Below are positions 12,801 to 20,782 of a stretch of DNA of 64,000 nucleotides, piece after piece. This DNA comes from Bagarius yarrelli. Taxonomy: Eukaryota > Chordata > Actinopteri > Siluriformes > Sisoridae. The notes below the pieces were generated by a model that was given only the letters and a program-made list of their open reading frames with translations, was not told where the DNA came from and searched no databases. The position numbers and the translations under genes were made by a program. The stretch is from NCBI GenBank assembly GCA_005784505.1, contig VCAZ01000190.1:93501-157500 (forward strand), written 5' to 3'. The stretch's first letter is position 1. The number at the start of each line of letters is the position of its first letter.

Positions 12801-15800
12801 AAGCCCCACCTCCGGCAAGTCAACCACTGTTGGGTCCTTGAGCAAGACCCTTAACCCTTCCTGCTCCAGGGGCGCTGTATCATAGCTGACCCTGCGCTCT
12901 GACCCCAACTTACTAAGATGGGATATGCGAAAAATGCATTTCATTGGCTCTCTGTACATGTACCTTTGACAATGAATTGAATATACTTATACTTACACTA
13001 TTGTGGGTCATATCCAATCTGTGCCACATCGAAGGAACAAATCAGAATTGGTTTACATTTACAGCATTTGGCAGACGCTCTTATCCAGAGCGACTGACAT
13101 GAATCTCTTTATACAACTGAGCAATTGGGGGTTAAGGGCCTTGCTCAGGGACCCACAGCGGTGTCTTGGTTGTGCTGGGAATCGAACCCTTGTCTTTCTG
13201 GTAGCAGTCCAACACCTTAACCACTAAGCCACCACTTCCCAATTGGTTAACTTGATACATGCAGTATAAATGTGGCCTTCTGGAACATAAAGGTGAAAAT
13301 ACAATATTTAAAATGACTAGCTTAAAATGTTCCTTAAACATTAAAAGTGTCCAAAACTGTACATAATAGGAAGACATTAAGACAAACAGGTACAGATCAC
13401 ATCTAAACTTATCACACACATTGGTTTAGATGCTTTCATTAAAGTGATTTATAGTCACATCTGAGAGGCTGGGTCTCCTGCCAGGAACGATTTTTCATAA
13501 ATTTCATGAATAAGCAAATACTTTTCTAAATAAGACCACAATATTTATCAGCAAGTCAATTGATGAACAAGTAGATCTGGTTCAGTCGAAGCTGTGTTTC
13601 AAATGTATTGCCAATTCTTTTGTAGTGGCAGACAACCCGTTCTCCTGGGGTTCCTGCTTATTTTCCAACTATCCCTGCCCTACCCACTGCTAATTAAGTG
13701 GATTAAGGTGTGTTAAGTGAATTAGATGCCGGGAGATATTGTATCAGATAAAAGGTGGAGTGGGGGTGGTTAATTGAATTGGTATTTCCCAGCTTTTAGT
13801 TGGAAGGGTAGTTGGAAAACAAGCAGGGCAAAAGAAAATGCTATGCAAATAAATCACTATTTTTGAACAGACTGTCTGTTATAGACAAATAATGTAGACA
13901 ATCCCTTTGTCTATATTTGTTTCCAGTTAAATACTGACATGTGTAGAAATCTGTCTGTGTGTGGCTTAGGTTCCCGAGGTTCGGTGTCCAGTCCCCATGG
14001 CTCCCCAACATTAAGTGGGCAGCAAAGCAGTTCCAGTGAGGAAATCTGGGTCCTTAGGAAACCTTCAGCAGGTATTTAGATATTTACACATACACCATTT
14101 TGGTCTACCAGGGTGGGGACTCTACAAAATATCTTTTAGTGTCCTTTGGTATCCTACAACAAGATTTTAGTAGTAGTGCCTGTAAGTTTTAAGGTTAAGG
14201 CTATAATAGCTATAATAGTTACTGACCACTGCATACTACAAATTCCCCACTGTCATGTCCTGCTCTGATAGTACATTGGCTCTTTCAGATTACAGCCCAG
14301 AGTTTTAATCTTCCCCCTTGTTGCTGCAATGTGAAACCAAAATCACACTTAAAGCCGAACTTTGCAGCTGAATACCACCTGTTTAAATATCAACAACATC
14401 AGCTTGCAGTTGCAGGTTTATTGTATGTTTTATGCCTCAGTATTCCCATGCCTTGGTTTTTCTGTTTTCCCCTATTTTGCGCCTTGTTCTGGCTCTCGAT
14501 TGTATTTCACCCGCCTCTTTTCAAATTTACACTTTGAAATACCGGATACTCTTGCTGAGCCTTGTCTACCTGCCCCCCCGGTGAGCCAGGGACCTGCCGT
14601 TTCTTTTAATCTCTGTGCTTACCAAAGTTTGCACATAGCACTCCACTGTTGCGCTCCCTTTACAGGCTCCCAGTAGCTACACACATCAGATTTAAAACAC
14701 TGATGTTTGTATACAAAGCCATAAAAACATACCTCAAAGCACTCATCACTCCTCGCATAGCACCATGCTCCCTTAGATCCACAAATACTGCTTGACTTGT
14801 TCCACCATCCCCAAGGACAGAAAGTACTTTACTCTGTTCTGGCACCAATATAGTGGAATGAACTTTTTATTAATGTCAGAACAGCAGAGTCACTGGCTGC
14901 CTACAAGCGACGACTGAAAACCCACCTCTTTCTTAAATAGCTCTCGAAAAAAAATAAAAGTTTTTGTGGTTGTTACACTTTGAACAGCTTAATATTGGTA
15001 CAATAGTTCACAAATCAATTATGTGACTCAAAGCACTTTCGGTTGTTGCTATTTAGCGTCTGCTAAATAATGTAAATGTGCTTATTGGCCAGTGAACTCG
15101 AAGCTTTAGCATTTCCCACTGAGCATTTCAAGGTGCCGTTAAGGCTCAGGAGTGGGCCACAGCATTATAGGATGCCCAAGCCACCTTCTGCATTAACTTT
15201 GCTACCTTCACCACCGAAGTGTGACAAGTGTTTGATCCTTCCCATACTGGAGATCAAGCAGCTGGACAGATCCTCCAACTTCGTCAGGGCTAACTGTCCA
15301 CTTACAATGATGCAATTGCTTAAATCAGTGCTGCCTTAATAACATCAGTATGTGAACAGCATTGAGCCCCACCCCATCTTGGCTATTCAGACCACATCTG
15401 TGTTATGATCATTTCAGCTTACAGACCACTCATTAGCTGCTCCAAACCGGTTTTGAAGCAGGTGAGAAGTGAGCCACTTCTGTTCCTCAGGACTGTTTTG
15501 AGTGCACTGACTAACAGATGTTTAGAGAGGCTGCAACCAACAGCAAGTACAGTAACCTGGAGGAGTACATAAGATTAGTGACAAGTCATATCGGCAAGTG
15601 TATTGATGACATGACATCCATCACCACATGCGCTAATCAGAAGCCGTGGATGATCACAAAAGTGTGTGCACTGCTGAAGTCCAGAGGCAAAGTGCACATA
15701 GACCAAGTGAATCCACTGTCACTCTCAGGACAGCGGAGACACCCGGCGCATGTGGCAGGGCATCTAGACGATCACTAACTACAAGATTTCATCACCTGCT

Positions 15801-18800
15801 TGTGACAGTGACGCCTCCCTCCCAGATGCGCTGAACAACTTTTACATCGGGTTTGAGGTGTACAATAATCTGGCAGCAAGGAAAACCATTCACTGCTGCC
15901 CATCTGCCAGTCAGACTGCTAAGCTTCTCATAAATCAAGTTTTTCATCTTCATAGGCTCGTTGACATTGTGTCAGATAGGGGGCCTTAGTTGTCCCCAAA
16001 TAATTAAAAGCATACTAAAAATGTTGAAAGAATATTTCCTATCTTCAGGTTACCACCCCCAAACCATTGGCCAGACGGGGAGAACTAATCAATAGTTGGA
16101 AACCACCCTTAGATGCATGGTCTTACTCGGCACTACTTCATGGAGCATGCTACGCACTTATCCAATTTTTAATGTTGCCTACGTTTCTGTCACATCCGCC
16201 CAAGCCTTTATCAAATATTGTAAGAAGACCTAACAGAAAGCATGTTTTCAGATCCTCAAAGGCATATAAATAGAGTTTTTAAAAAGGGGTACTGACATGT
16301 CCCACTTGGATACTACATCAGCTTTTCCATATTCCATCCTGGGGTTTTAATCTCCTTCCTGTTGCAGCTATGCAACACTGAAAGCTCACATAAAGCCAAC
16401 CTTCCCTGCTGATTACCAGTGTGTTCAATAGCAGTGTGTTCATTCTGCTACCATCTGATTGCATGACATCCACAAGACTTTCTATTTTGTAGATTCTCTA
16501 ATTACATCCACCTAGCCAACAGAATTAGGACCCTGTCAACATTTCTCATTCAAACAAATGCATTAAGAATTCAAAAGTAGGGTAAAAAGCATAGTACATC
16601 ATTTTTTGGTTACCTACATGTACTTACTTGTTCCTCAGGTACCGGCAGCACGGGAAGTCTTACCAGTGGTCGCTCTTCTATCAGTGGTCCGGTGGACAAT
16701 GCAAATGCTCATCTTGCAAGCTCCCCCGTGCCTGTCCCAACTACACCAACACATTCCCCAGGGTTTAGCACACATGCTGTAAATGTCCCTGGGCTACATG
16801 CACAGGCTGAAGGGATAAAGGTAGAATAAACAACTTCATGTATGTTAGGACAAAATCTACACATTCAAATTTTTAATTATTTAAATGCTATACATGTTGT
16901 AGTTGCTGGCCACAGTGTTGTCTCAGTCAGCCAAAGCAAAAGAACATCTCTTGGAGCAGGACTCTAGTGCAGGTACCCTCAGTCTTAAACACTGATGAAA
17001 TGTTTTAGTTTCTTAAATACCAAAATTTGAAAAAAAAAATACCTGGGCAGTAATAGTAACATTTTGTTATGCAATGCAGCTTCCTCACAACATACCCAGA
17101 GTGCACAAGGCGGTCCACGTCCAGAAAGGAAAAAACAGTTTGTTGATCCTCTTCTACAGAGAAAAGATAGTGCTGCAACAGAAAGCAAGGCACGTGATGG
17201 TCTATGTGTTTATGTCCAAACATTGTCACAGAGTCACATAAGTTGTATATGAAGAATATCCTACATTTTTGTGTTTTAGAGCTCAGAGGCTGTGGCCGAA
17301 TGGCTAACTAGTGCTCAGCTACAATTTTACACAACAAACTTTCTTACAGCTGGATATGACCTTCAGACTATCAGTAGGATGTCACAAGAGGTACCTATGC
17401 TTTTATACTGCGTATCAGGTTTTTACTATAGCAACCACCTAGTAAAAAAATCCTAGCAAAAACCTCTAAACAACCAAATTCCTTAGCAACCACCTGGAAT
17501 ACTATACTACCTTGTTGCACCCTTACAACAATACAATCTGAACTTGTGTCATGAATTCCTAATACATCCTAGAAACTACATCGTATTTTGCTGACGATAA
17601 AAATAGGATTAATCATACAGAGATTTGATCTCAGTGTATTTAAACTCCAGGATCTCACAGCAATTGGGGTGACAAAACCTGGTCACAGAAAAAAGATGCT
17701 GTCTGAGATTTCCAAACTGAGCATTCCTGACTGGATACCTAAAGAGAAACCAGTAAGACCTTTGTCAAGATGTTATTAAATGTTTTCAATTTTCAATTTT
17801 ATTATTATCATTGTGTAGACAGGTGGTCTTCATGGCCTCCTGTTTGTTATGTTTCTGCAGACTAGCCTAGCTGAGTGGTTGTCCCTAATTGGACTCAGTC
17901 AGTACTGCCAGACTCTTGTCCAGAATGGCTATGACAACATAGACTTTGTTAGTGACATCACTCTGGAGGACTTGCAGGAGATCGGCATCACCAAGTTGGG
18001 TACTGAGGAATTAAACCGTATATATTTTGATATAGAGTTTTTGTTCAATATATTTACTATATTAATAACAGTTTTTTTTATTTCTTTGCACCGCAGGACA
18101 TCAAAAAAAATTAATGTTAGCCGTTAACCGTCTGGCAGAGCCACCAAAAGAGGAGGATACTTCTATTAAAGAAAGCCCCCCAGATGAAAGCACATCTTTA
18201 AAACATCAAGCTGCCCCAGAATCCTCCCTTGCACAAAGGACACACCAAAGAATCGAAGGACATGGCTCTTCACAGCACACCGCCCAGGGGCGTGGTGTAC
18301 AACAAGCAAATGCTCCGCCTTCTCTAAAAAAACCTGTGCCCTGCAATAGTTCTGCCCACACACCACCACATACCCCCACTAAATTTAAAAGCGCCTCCCC
18401 TCGCTTATATTCACAAGCCCGTCAAGTCCCATTGCTCTGCCTTCCCCAAGAAAGCACAGCTGAGGAAGATGAAGATGGCACGCCACCTTTACCCAGACGG
18501 AAAGATCCACCTTTTTCTGACTCATCCATAAAGTATGCAACTGTGGGTGGACCCAACCATACTACATCCTCCCTGGATGTTGGTGTGGGTGTAAATCGTA
18601 GTCAGTCATTCGCCACAACACGACCCGCAGGAAGACACGCCCTCCTACACCACCAAAGCGTTCTTGCTCCTCCATCTCAACAGGGAACCTTCTAATCGAG
18701 GGTGTGGTTAACCAAGGTGAACCTTGTGATTCGTTTCTGAGCGTGACATATAGAGAACGCCGTCGTAGCGACTGTGGCCCTGTGTCAGAATCAGGAGTTT

Positions 18801-20782
18801 TAGGTGGAAGCGTTCGAGACATTGCTGCTATGCTAGAAATGTCCACATTAGGTGGCAGAGCCAAAAGTGGTAGCAAGAATTACTTACAGGTAACGCTATT
18901 TTAATGAAATCAACATAATTCTCATCCTCTTACATTCTCTTGGGTTTCGTTAAAATGTGGTTAATTTAAATAATAAGTATCTGACTTTATTTTGAAAACA
19001 AAATGACAATTTTGCACATTTGCCCTGTTTTCCAGGCGAGCCCTGATGTCCTCAGAAGGAACCGAGATGCTCTGAGTACAGACGAGGAAATCCAGAGTCG
19101 TCGGCGCACCATCAGCGGCCCTTTAACTGACTATAACAATGGACAGCAAGATGGCACTCAACAAGGCAAAGGTACCAAATCTCTGGCGAATACTGAAGAC
19201 GCGGTGGAAACTCCCCCTGTGAGGCGAACTCCAGAGCCCCGCCCCCGCTCTATGCTCACTCAAGAAGAGTGGTCACGTGTGGATGCCATGGCGACCTTAA
19301 GAAGGCCCAGCACACCTCACGACTCGGGCAGTGAGAGGATACAGTTCACTGAGACCAGCACTGTACGACGAAGGCCAAAGGTTATCATAGCCTCTCAGAG
19401 GGATGATGCAGCTGAAAATAGTATTCGTGTAAGACCTATATCAGAGGTAGAAAATGTCTATCGGGAAAGTAATATAAGCGAAGATTTCCGGCGAGTAGTG
19501 AAGCCTCCAGTTTCCCCCAAACCAGCCGTGGCCCACAGGAAGCTTGAGCCTCCAACTCCAACCAGAAGAGTCCCACTTTCAGGACCAGAGAACCAACAAG
19601 GCACAGGTATAGCTAAATAAACATGAATAATAATTTCTGAAAAAAAGCCAGCTGGACATATATTCTTTATTAGAATATATATGATGTCTATATATAACTT
19701 ATTTTCTGTCCTGTGTTTTTATTACTTTAGCTGAGATAAAAAAGTTACCTCCACCTGTGTCCCCAAAACCAAGTCCCCCTCCTACATATCCTAAACCAAT
19801 TAAAACAAAGCCCCTGCCATCCCCCACACTTACACCACTCAGTGACCTAAACACACCGCCACAGTGCTCTACTGTTCTCTTGGGGCAAGAGCAGAATCCC
19901 ATACCCAGTCCATCAACCCCGACCCCTAAAGAATCCCACACTTTGTTTACAAGACCTTTGGCATCTCCGGCTCAAAGCCCACAGACTCCCCAAACTCCCT
20001 CTACCCCCGGGTCTGGATCTGCCCCAGTCAAACCTCCAAGAATGTCTATGGCAGGGCTGTCAGTAGACATTCCCAGTCCATTTGACACAGAGTCACAAGA
20101 TGTGGAAAAACATAAGGATGATGAGCGAAAGAGACAAAAAAAAGAGGTAGCAGTGATTAAGCGGCAGGAGATGGAAACTTCCAAGGACGTCCAAGGACGT
20201 CAAGAGGGGTCAGGGCATGTGCTTATTAGGGGAAGGAAAGTGGGTGTGGCCAGACAGATGCCGATAGAAGGAGAGGTCGAAAGCACAACAGAATGTGAAG
20301 ATGTAATTGAAGAGGACATTCAACAGGGGGTGCCAAATGTTAAAGGATCAGCTGAAGCTAGAATTCATGGAGAAGAAAAAATAAACCAGCTAAGGCTGGA
20401 CGACACCAGTGCCTCCTTAGCTGCAGCATTGGAGGTTGCGGAGGAAAGGATCGTGACTGAAGACAAGTATTTATTTAAACTTATTTGTAATTCATTGTTC
20501 TGAATTATTTTTTAAACACTAAAATATATACATATTGCTATTATTAATACATTTGAAAATATAATACAAAATAAAATAGATTTTTTTACAATAAAAAGTC
20601 ATTTTGACCAATTAGCATCAAATTAGCATTTTACTGTCTATACCTCAGAAATCCCACTTTCTGGCATTCCTCTCTTGTGTTTCAGTTCTACAATAGAAAA
20701 TAAAAGCACAGTCAACATTCTTGATGACATCGGCAGCATGTTTGATGACCTCGCTGACCAATTGGATGCCATGCTGGATTAA
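34..20782 (+). CDS. caskin1: Caskin-1, CASK-interacting scaffold protein (5' part outside the window)
   Basis: Caskin-1 is a cytoplasmic scaffold of neurons that binds the synaptic kinase CASK and links it to other partners. I assembled 21 exons whose splice phases all agree except inside one: 34-85, 3265-3362, 3490-3635, 3965-4060, 4132-4253, 7796-7904, 8178-8286, 9191-9285, 9433-9547, 11595-11834, 13970-14071, 16639-16820, 16903-16972, 17080-17189, 17280-17390, 17651-17752, 17861-17999, 18097-18889, 19036-19606, 19731-20466 and 20686-20782 (stop TAA 20780-20782). They encode about 1400 residues. The start codon lies upstream of the window. The motif EEIWVLRKP is typical of caskin-1 and, as I recall, absent from caskin-2, which decides the paralogue. 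Oddities are a frameshift near 18625 and a GC donor at 17190. A whole-genome-duplication copy (a/b) cannot be assigned. Confidence 0.93.
550..1770 (+). mobile_element. Degenerate CR1/L2-like LINE reverse transcriptase fragment
   Basis: Broken reading frames give DELNHFFAHFDKK, AGPDGTPGLRTCADQLVQVF, FEKLVLSNLLASLLPTLDPH followed by QFVYRPYRSTEDVISTAIHL, NTGVSQGCPL, and KTKHLIVDFQESNSSRL with ASSFKFLGVHI. These are landmarks of the non-LTR reverse transcriptase of fish CR1/L2-type elements, in order on the + strand. Frameshifts, stops and missing blocks (including the catalytic YxDD region) show it is dead. It continues after an insertion at 2091-2212. It lies in a caskin1 intron. Confidence 0.85.
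1771..2090 (+). mobile_element. SINE head plus unrelated repeat tail inserted inside the LINE
   Basis: It starts with AAGTGGTGGCTCATGGTTAA, the tRNA-like head of the SINE family also seen at 4744, 6045 and 37388. It switches at about 1830 to a different repeat that includes AGGGAGTTTTTTCTTACC, GGCTTGCTCAGTAGGGA and AAAGCTGCTTTGAGACAATG, and ends TGAATTAAATTGA. That tail is a very common teleost repeat end. The LINE frame resumes right after it. Confidence 0.7.
2091..2212 (+). mobile_element. 3' continuation of the interrupted LINE
   Basis: Reads QRIIMAELPAIE, HKLFNLLLSRSRYRTIRTR, the usual last part of the CR1/L2-type ORF. It picks up where the copy at 550-1770 breaks off (FYSCIIKSILTSSITVWYSG), so the two pieces are one element split by a later insertion. 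Confidence 0.75.
2212..2463 (+). repeat. Tetranucleotide ATCT/ATCC array
   Basis: About 250 bp of mixed TCTA and TCCA tetranucleotides directly follow the LINE 3' end. The open frames through it are a by-product of the repeat. No gene is supported. Confidence 0.95.
3369..3441 (+). repeat. CA then CT microsatellite
   Basis: About 50 bp of (CA)n is followed by (CT)n. It starts only a few bases after the donor of the caskin1 exon ending at 3362. Confidence 0.95.
3717..3728 (-). promoter_or_regulatory. CTCF-like site
   Basis: GCCCTCTGGTGG is the reverse complement of CCACCAGAGGGC, a near-consensus CTCF core. It lies in a caskin1 intron. A motif match alone does not show occupancy. Confidence 0.35.
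4744..4935 (+). mobile_element. tRNA-derived SINE, family A
   Basis: The head GTGGTGGCGCAGTGGTTAAG resembles a tRNA A box and GGTTCGATTCCCAG a B box. The tail reads GTCGCTCTGGATAAGGATGT CTGCCAAATGCTG. About 190 bp. The same family occurs at 6045, 13053 (reverse), 35432 (reverse), 37388 and 48031. Confidence 0.85.
5089..5445 (+). mobile_element. SINE family C (V-SINE-like)
   Basis: The head GCAGCATGGTGGCTTAGTG and box GGTTCGATTACCCAG are followed by a core with GATGGACTGGCGACCTGTCC and AGGGTGTCCCCCTCCTG, and an AATAAGCGGCTATAGAAGAT GAATAAATGAATA end. A second, shorter copy lies at 41055-41335. The exact family name is uncertain. Confidence 0.75.
5480..5720 (+). promoter_or_regulatory. Candidate conserved non-coding element with MEF2 and homeodomain sites
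   Basis: This intronic stretch lacks repeats and keeps several CpG, unlike its surroundings. It contains CTATAAATAG (5639-5648), an exact MEF2 consensus, and CTAATTAG just after. Enhancer function is inference. Confidence 0.3.
6045..6212 (+). mobile_element. tRNA-derived SINE, family A
   Basis: Head GGGGAAGTGGTGGCTCATGG, B-box GGTTCGATTCCCAG, tail CTCTGGATAAGAGCGTCTGC then CAAATACTGCAATA. A short TA tract follows. Confidence 0.85.
6213..6885. other. Caskin1 intron segment with no recognised feature
   Basis: AT-rich unique-looking intron sequence. No ORF, RNA or repeat family was recognised. Confidence 0.6.
6886..7122 (-). mobile_element. tRNA-derived SINE, family B
   Basis: Read on the minus strand it begins GGGGGCAGTGGTGGCTCAAA with a GGTTCAAGCC box and ends in CATTGGCTTTGTACACGTAC. 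Copies at 12733 (+) and 29368 (-) share the block GCTGACCCTGCGCTCTGACC. Confidence 0.8.
8290..8352 (+). repeat. GA microsatellite after a caskin1 donor
   Basis: A (GA)n tract begins within about 10 bases of the splice donor at 8287. Confidence 0.95.
8690..9090 (+). mobile_element. LINE reverse-transcriptase fragment, second family
   Basis: Reads RMALKRMKRGKAVGPDEVPV, EVWKCLGEAAVEFLT, EKMPEKWKRSVMVPIFKNKG, DVQSCNNYR, LMSHTMKVWERVVEARLGRV, QYGFMPRKSTTDAIFALRML. This is a well-known fish non-LTR element RT N-terminal region. It is broken by a stop and a frameshift and truncated before the catalytic motifs. It sits in the caskin1 intron between the ankyrin and SH3 exons. Confidence 0.85.
9191..9547 (+). 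CDS. caskin1: caskin1 SH3-domain exons
   Basis: Exons 9191-9285 and 9433-9547 encode a complete SH3 fold. It begins VRALKDYCNNYDLTSLNIKA, continues with the GDIITVLEQH strand and the GRWKGCIHDNRTG loop, and ends in VGYFPSNMVEV. The ALYDY position reads ALKDY, so one aromatic residue of the usual ligand groove is replaced, as I recall is also the case in other caskins, whose SH3 is regarded as atypical. A GT microsatellite runs into the acceptor of the first exon. Confidence 0.9.
9655..9870 (+). repeat. Two TG microsatellites
   Basis: (TG)n at about 9655-9688 and 9831-9870, in the intron after the SH3 exons. Open frames reading His-Thr repeats on the minus strand are artefacts of these tracts. 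Confidence 0.93.
10842..10925 (-). mobile_element. Partial family A SINE
   Basis: CCCAACAGTGGCAGTTTGCT and CAGCAGTCCAACACTTTAAC CACTGAACTTCCAC are the reverse of the SINE head and central part. The tail is missing. Confidence 0.55.
11595..11834 (+). CDS. caskin1: caskin1 linker exon between SH3 and CASK-binding motif
   Basis: A 240-nt exon bounded by CCCAG and AAAG/GTACAA keeps phase with both neighbours (enters in phase 1, leaves in phase 1). It encodes about 80 residues rich in Ser, Pro and hydrophobics, starting GPSTQHYLKIHIRPPAIGS. I do not recall this segment in human caskin-1, where the SH3 is followed closely by the Ser-rich EEIWVLRK region. It could be a fish-specific or alternatively spliced exon. 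Skipping it would not shift the frame, since 240 is divisible by three. Confidence 0.62.
12733..12990 (+). mobile_element. tRNA-derived SINE, family B (best copy)
   Basis: Head GGGGCAGGGTGGCTCAAATG GTTAAGG, box GGGTTCAAGCCC, middle CTGTTGGGTCCTTGAGCAAG and end TTTGACAATGAATTGAATA. This is the forward-oriented copy of the repeat at 6886 and 29368. Confidence 0.82.
13053..13240 (-). mobile_element. tRNA-derived SINE, family A (reverse)
   Basis: Begins with the reversed tail TTTACATTTACAGCATTTGG CAGACGCTCTTATCCAGAGC and ends with the reversed head TAACCACTAAGCCACCACTT CCC. It lies about 60 bp downstream of a family B copy in the opposite orientation. Confidence 0.85.
13653..13827. mobile_element. 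Foldback MITE-like element
   Basis: CCTGCTTATTTTCCAACTAT CCC at 13653-13675 is almost the exact reverse complement of GGGTAGTTGGAAAACAAGCA GG at 13806-13827. The arms flank about 130 bp of unique sequence. The layout fits a small non-autonomous DNA transposon with about 22-bp inverted ends. Confidence 0.65.
13970..17189 (+). CDS. caskin1: caskin1 CASK-binding motif and Ser/Pro linker exons
   Basis: Exon 13970-14071 encodes a Ser-rich stretch ending SSSEEIWVLRKPSA, the CASK-interaction motif of caskin-1. Exons 16639-16820, 16903-16972 and 17080-17189 encode a Ser/Thr/Pro linker that includes EGIKLLATVLSQSAKAKEHL, matching the EGVKLLATVLSQ region of caskin-1. The intron between 14071 and 16639 is filled with LINE and Gypsy debris. 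The last of these exons ends ESKAAG-free at AGCAAG followed by GCACGT: only this GC donor keeps the frame into the first SAM exon. Confidence 0.85.
14251..14420 (+). mobile_element. LTR-like segment, left
   Basis: TGTCATGTCCTGCTCTGATA starts a stretch that matches, with gaps, the segment beginning TGACATGTCCCACTTGGATA at 16293. Shared blocks include GTTTTAATCT, TTGCTGCAATG/TTGCAGCTATG and CACTTAAAGCC/CACATAAAGCC. The TG start and the integrase fragment just before the right copy suggest two LTRs of one Ty3/Gypsy relic. Confidence 0.45.
14640..15080 (+). mobile_element. 3' end of an L2-like LINE
   Basis: Frames give LPVATHIRFKTLMFVYKAIK, TYLKALITPRIAPCSLRS and later ENPPLS, the C-terminal part of L2-type ORF2. 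The sequence ends GCGTCTGCTAAATAATGTAAATG, close to the tail of the family A SINEs. Confidence 0.65.
15100..15900 (+). mobile_element. LINE ORF2 linker fragment
   Basis: Reads SAYRPLISCSKPVLKQVR, FREAATNSKYSNLEEYIRLV, TSHIGKCIDDMTSI, NQKPWMITKVCALLKS, and DASLPDALNNFYIGFEV, the region between endonuclease and RT of a fish LINE. Stops and frame changes show decay. It abuts Gypsy integrase sequence at about 15905. Confidence 0.8.
15905..16230 (+). mobile_element. Ty3/Gypsy integrase fragment (dead)
   Basis: Frames give INQVFHLHRLVDIVSDRGP, which matches the central catalytic-core DIVSDRG motif of Gypsy integrases, then PPPNHWPDGEN with NHPxMHGLTRHYFMEHA in broken frames. Several stops are present. 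No protease, RT or RNase H was seen nearby, so most of the element is missing. Confidence 0.7.
16293..16430 (+). mobile_element. LTR-like segment, right
   Basis: Starts TGACATGTCCCACTTGG and resembles the segment at 14251. It directly follows the integrase fragment, the position expected for a 3' LTR. Confidence 0.4.
17280..18165 (+). CDS. caskin1: caskin1 tandem SAM domains
   Basis: SAM1 is encoded by 17280-17390 and 17651-17752: SSEAVAEWLTSAQLQFYTTN, TAGYDLQTISRMSQEDLTAI, then GVTKPGHRKKMLSEISKLSI. SAM2 is encoded by 17861-17999 and the start of 18097-18889: SLAEWLSLIGLSQYCQTLVQ, NGYDNIDFVSDITLEDLQEI, GITKLGHQKKLMLAVNRLAE. Tandem SAM domains of caskin-1 are known to polymerise into fibres. 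Both domains keep the GI/GVTKxGHRKK/HQKK helix. SAM2 is split mid-domain by a phase-1 intron. Confidence 0.93.
18097..18889 (+). CDS. caskin1: caskin1 proline-rich exon carrying an apparent 1-base deletion
   Basis: The exon length (793 nt) is one base short of what its flanking phases need. Up to VNRSQSFATTRP the protein reads in the first frame. After CGACCC at 18621-18626 the conserved basic/proline segment (RRKTRPPTPPKRS, as in caskin-1) reads in the next frame and continues through SVRDIAAMLEMSTLGG to the donor at 18890. Adding one C to the run at 18624-18626 restores the frame. Without it the first frame stops at 18693-18695, which would remove about 500 residues including the conserved C-terminus. 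A sequencing or assembly error in a C run is the simplest reading; a true null allele or a decaying paralogue is the alternative. Confidence 0.8.
19036..20782 (+). CDS. caskin1: caskin1 proline-rich tail and conserved C-terminal helix
   Basis: Exons 19036-19606, 19731-20466 and 20686-20782 encode a long low-complexity tail with repeated class-type SH3 ligands (PPVSPKP, PPPVSPKPSPPPTYPKP) and a basic VRRRPK motif. The last exons give ASLAAALEVAEERI and then NILDDIGSMFDDLADQLDAM followed by LD and stop, the very conserved caskin C-terminal motif. Its survival argues that the gene is under selection despite the upstream frameshift. A polyadenylation signal AATAAA lies at 21220-21225. Confidence 0.9.
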
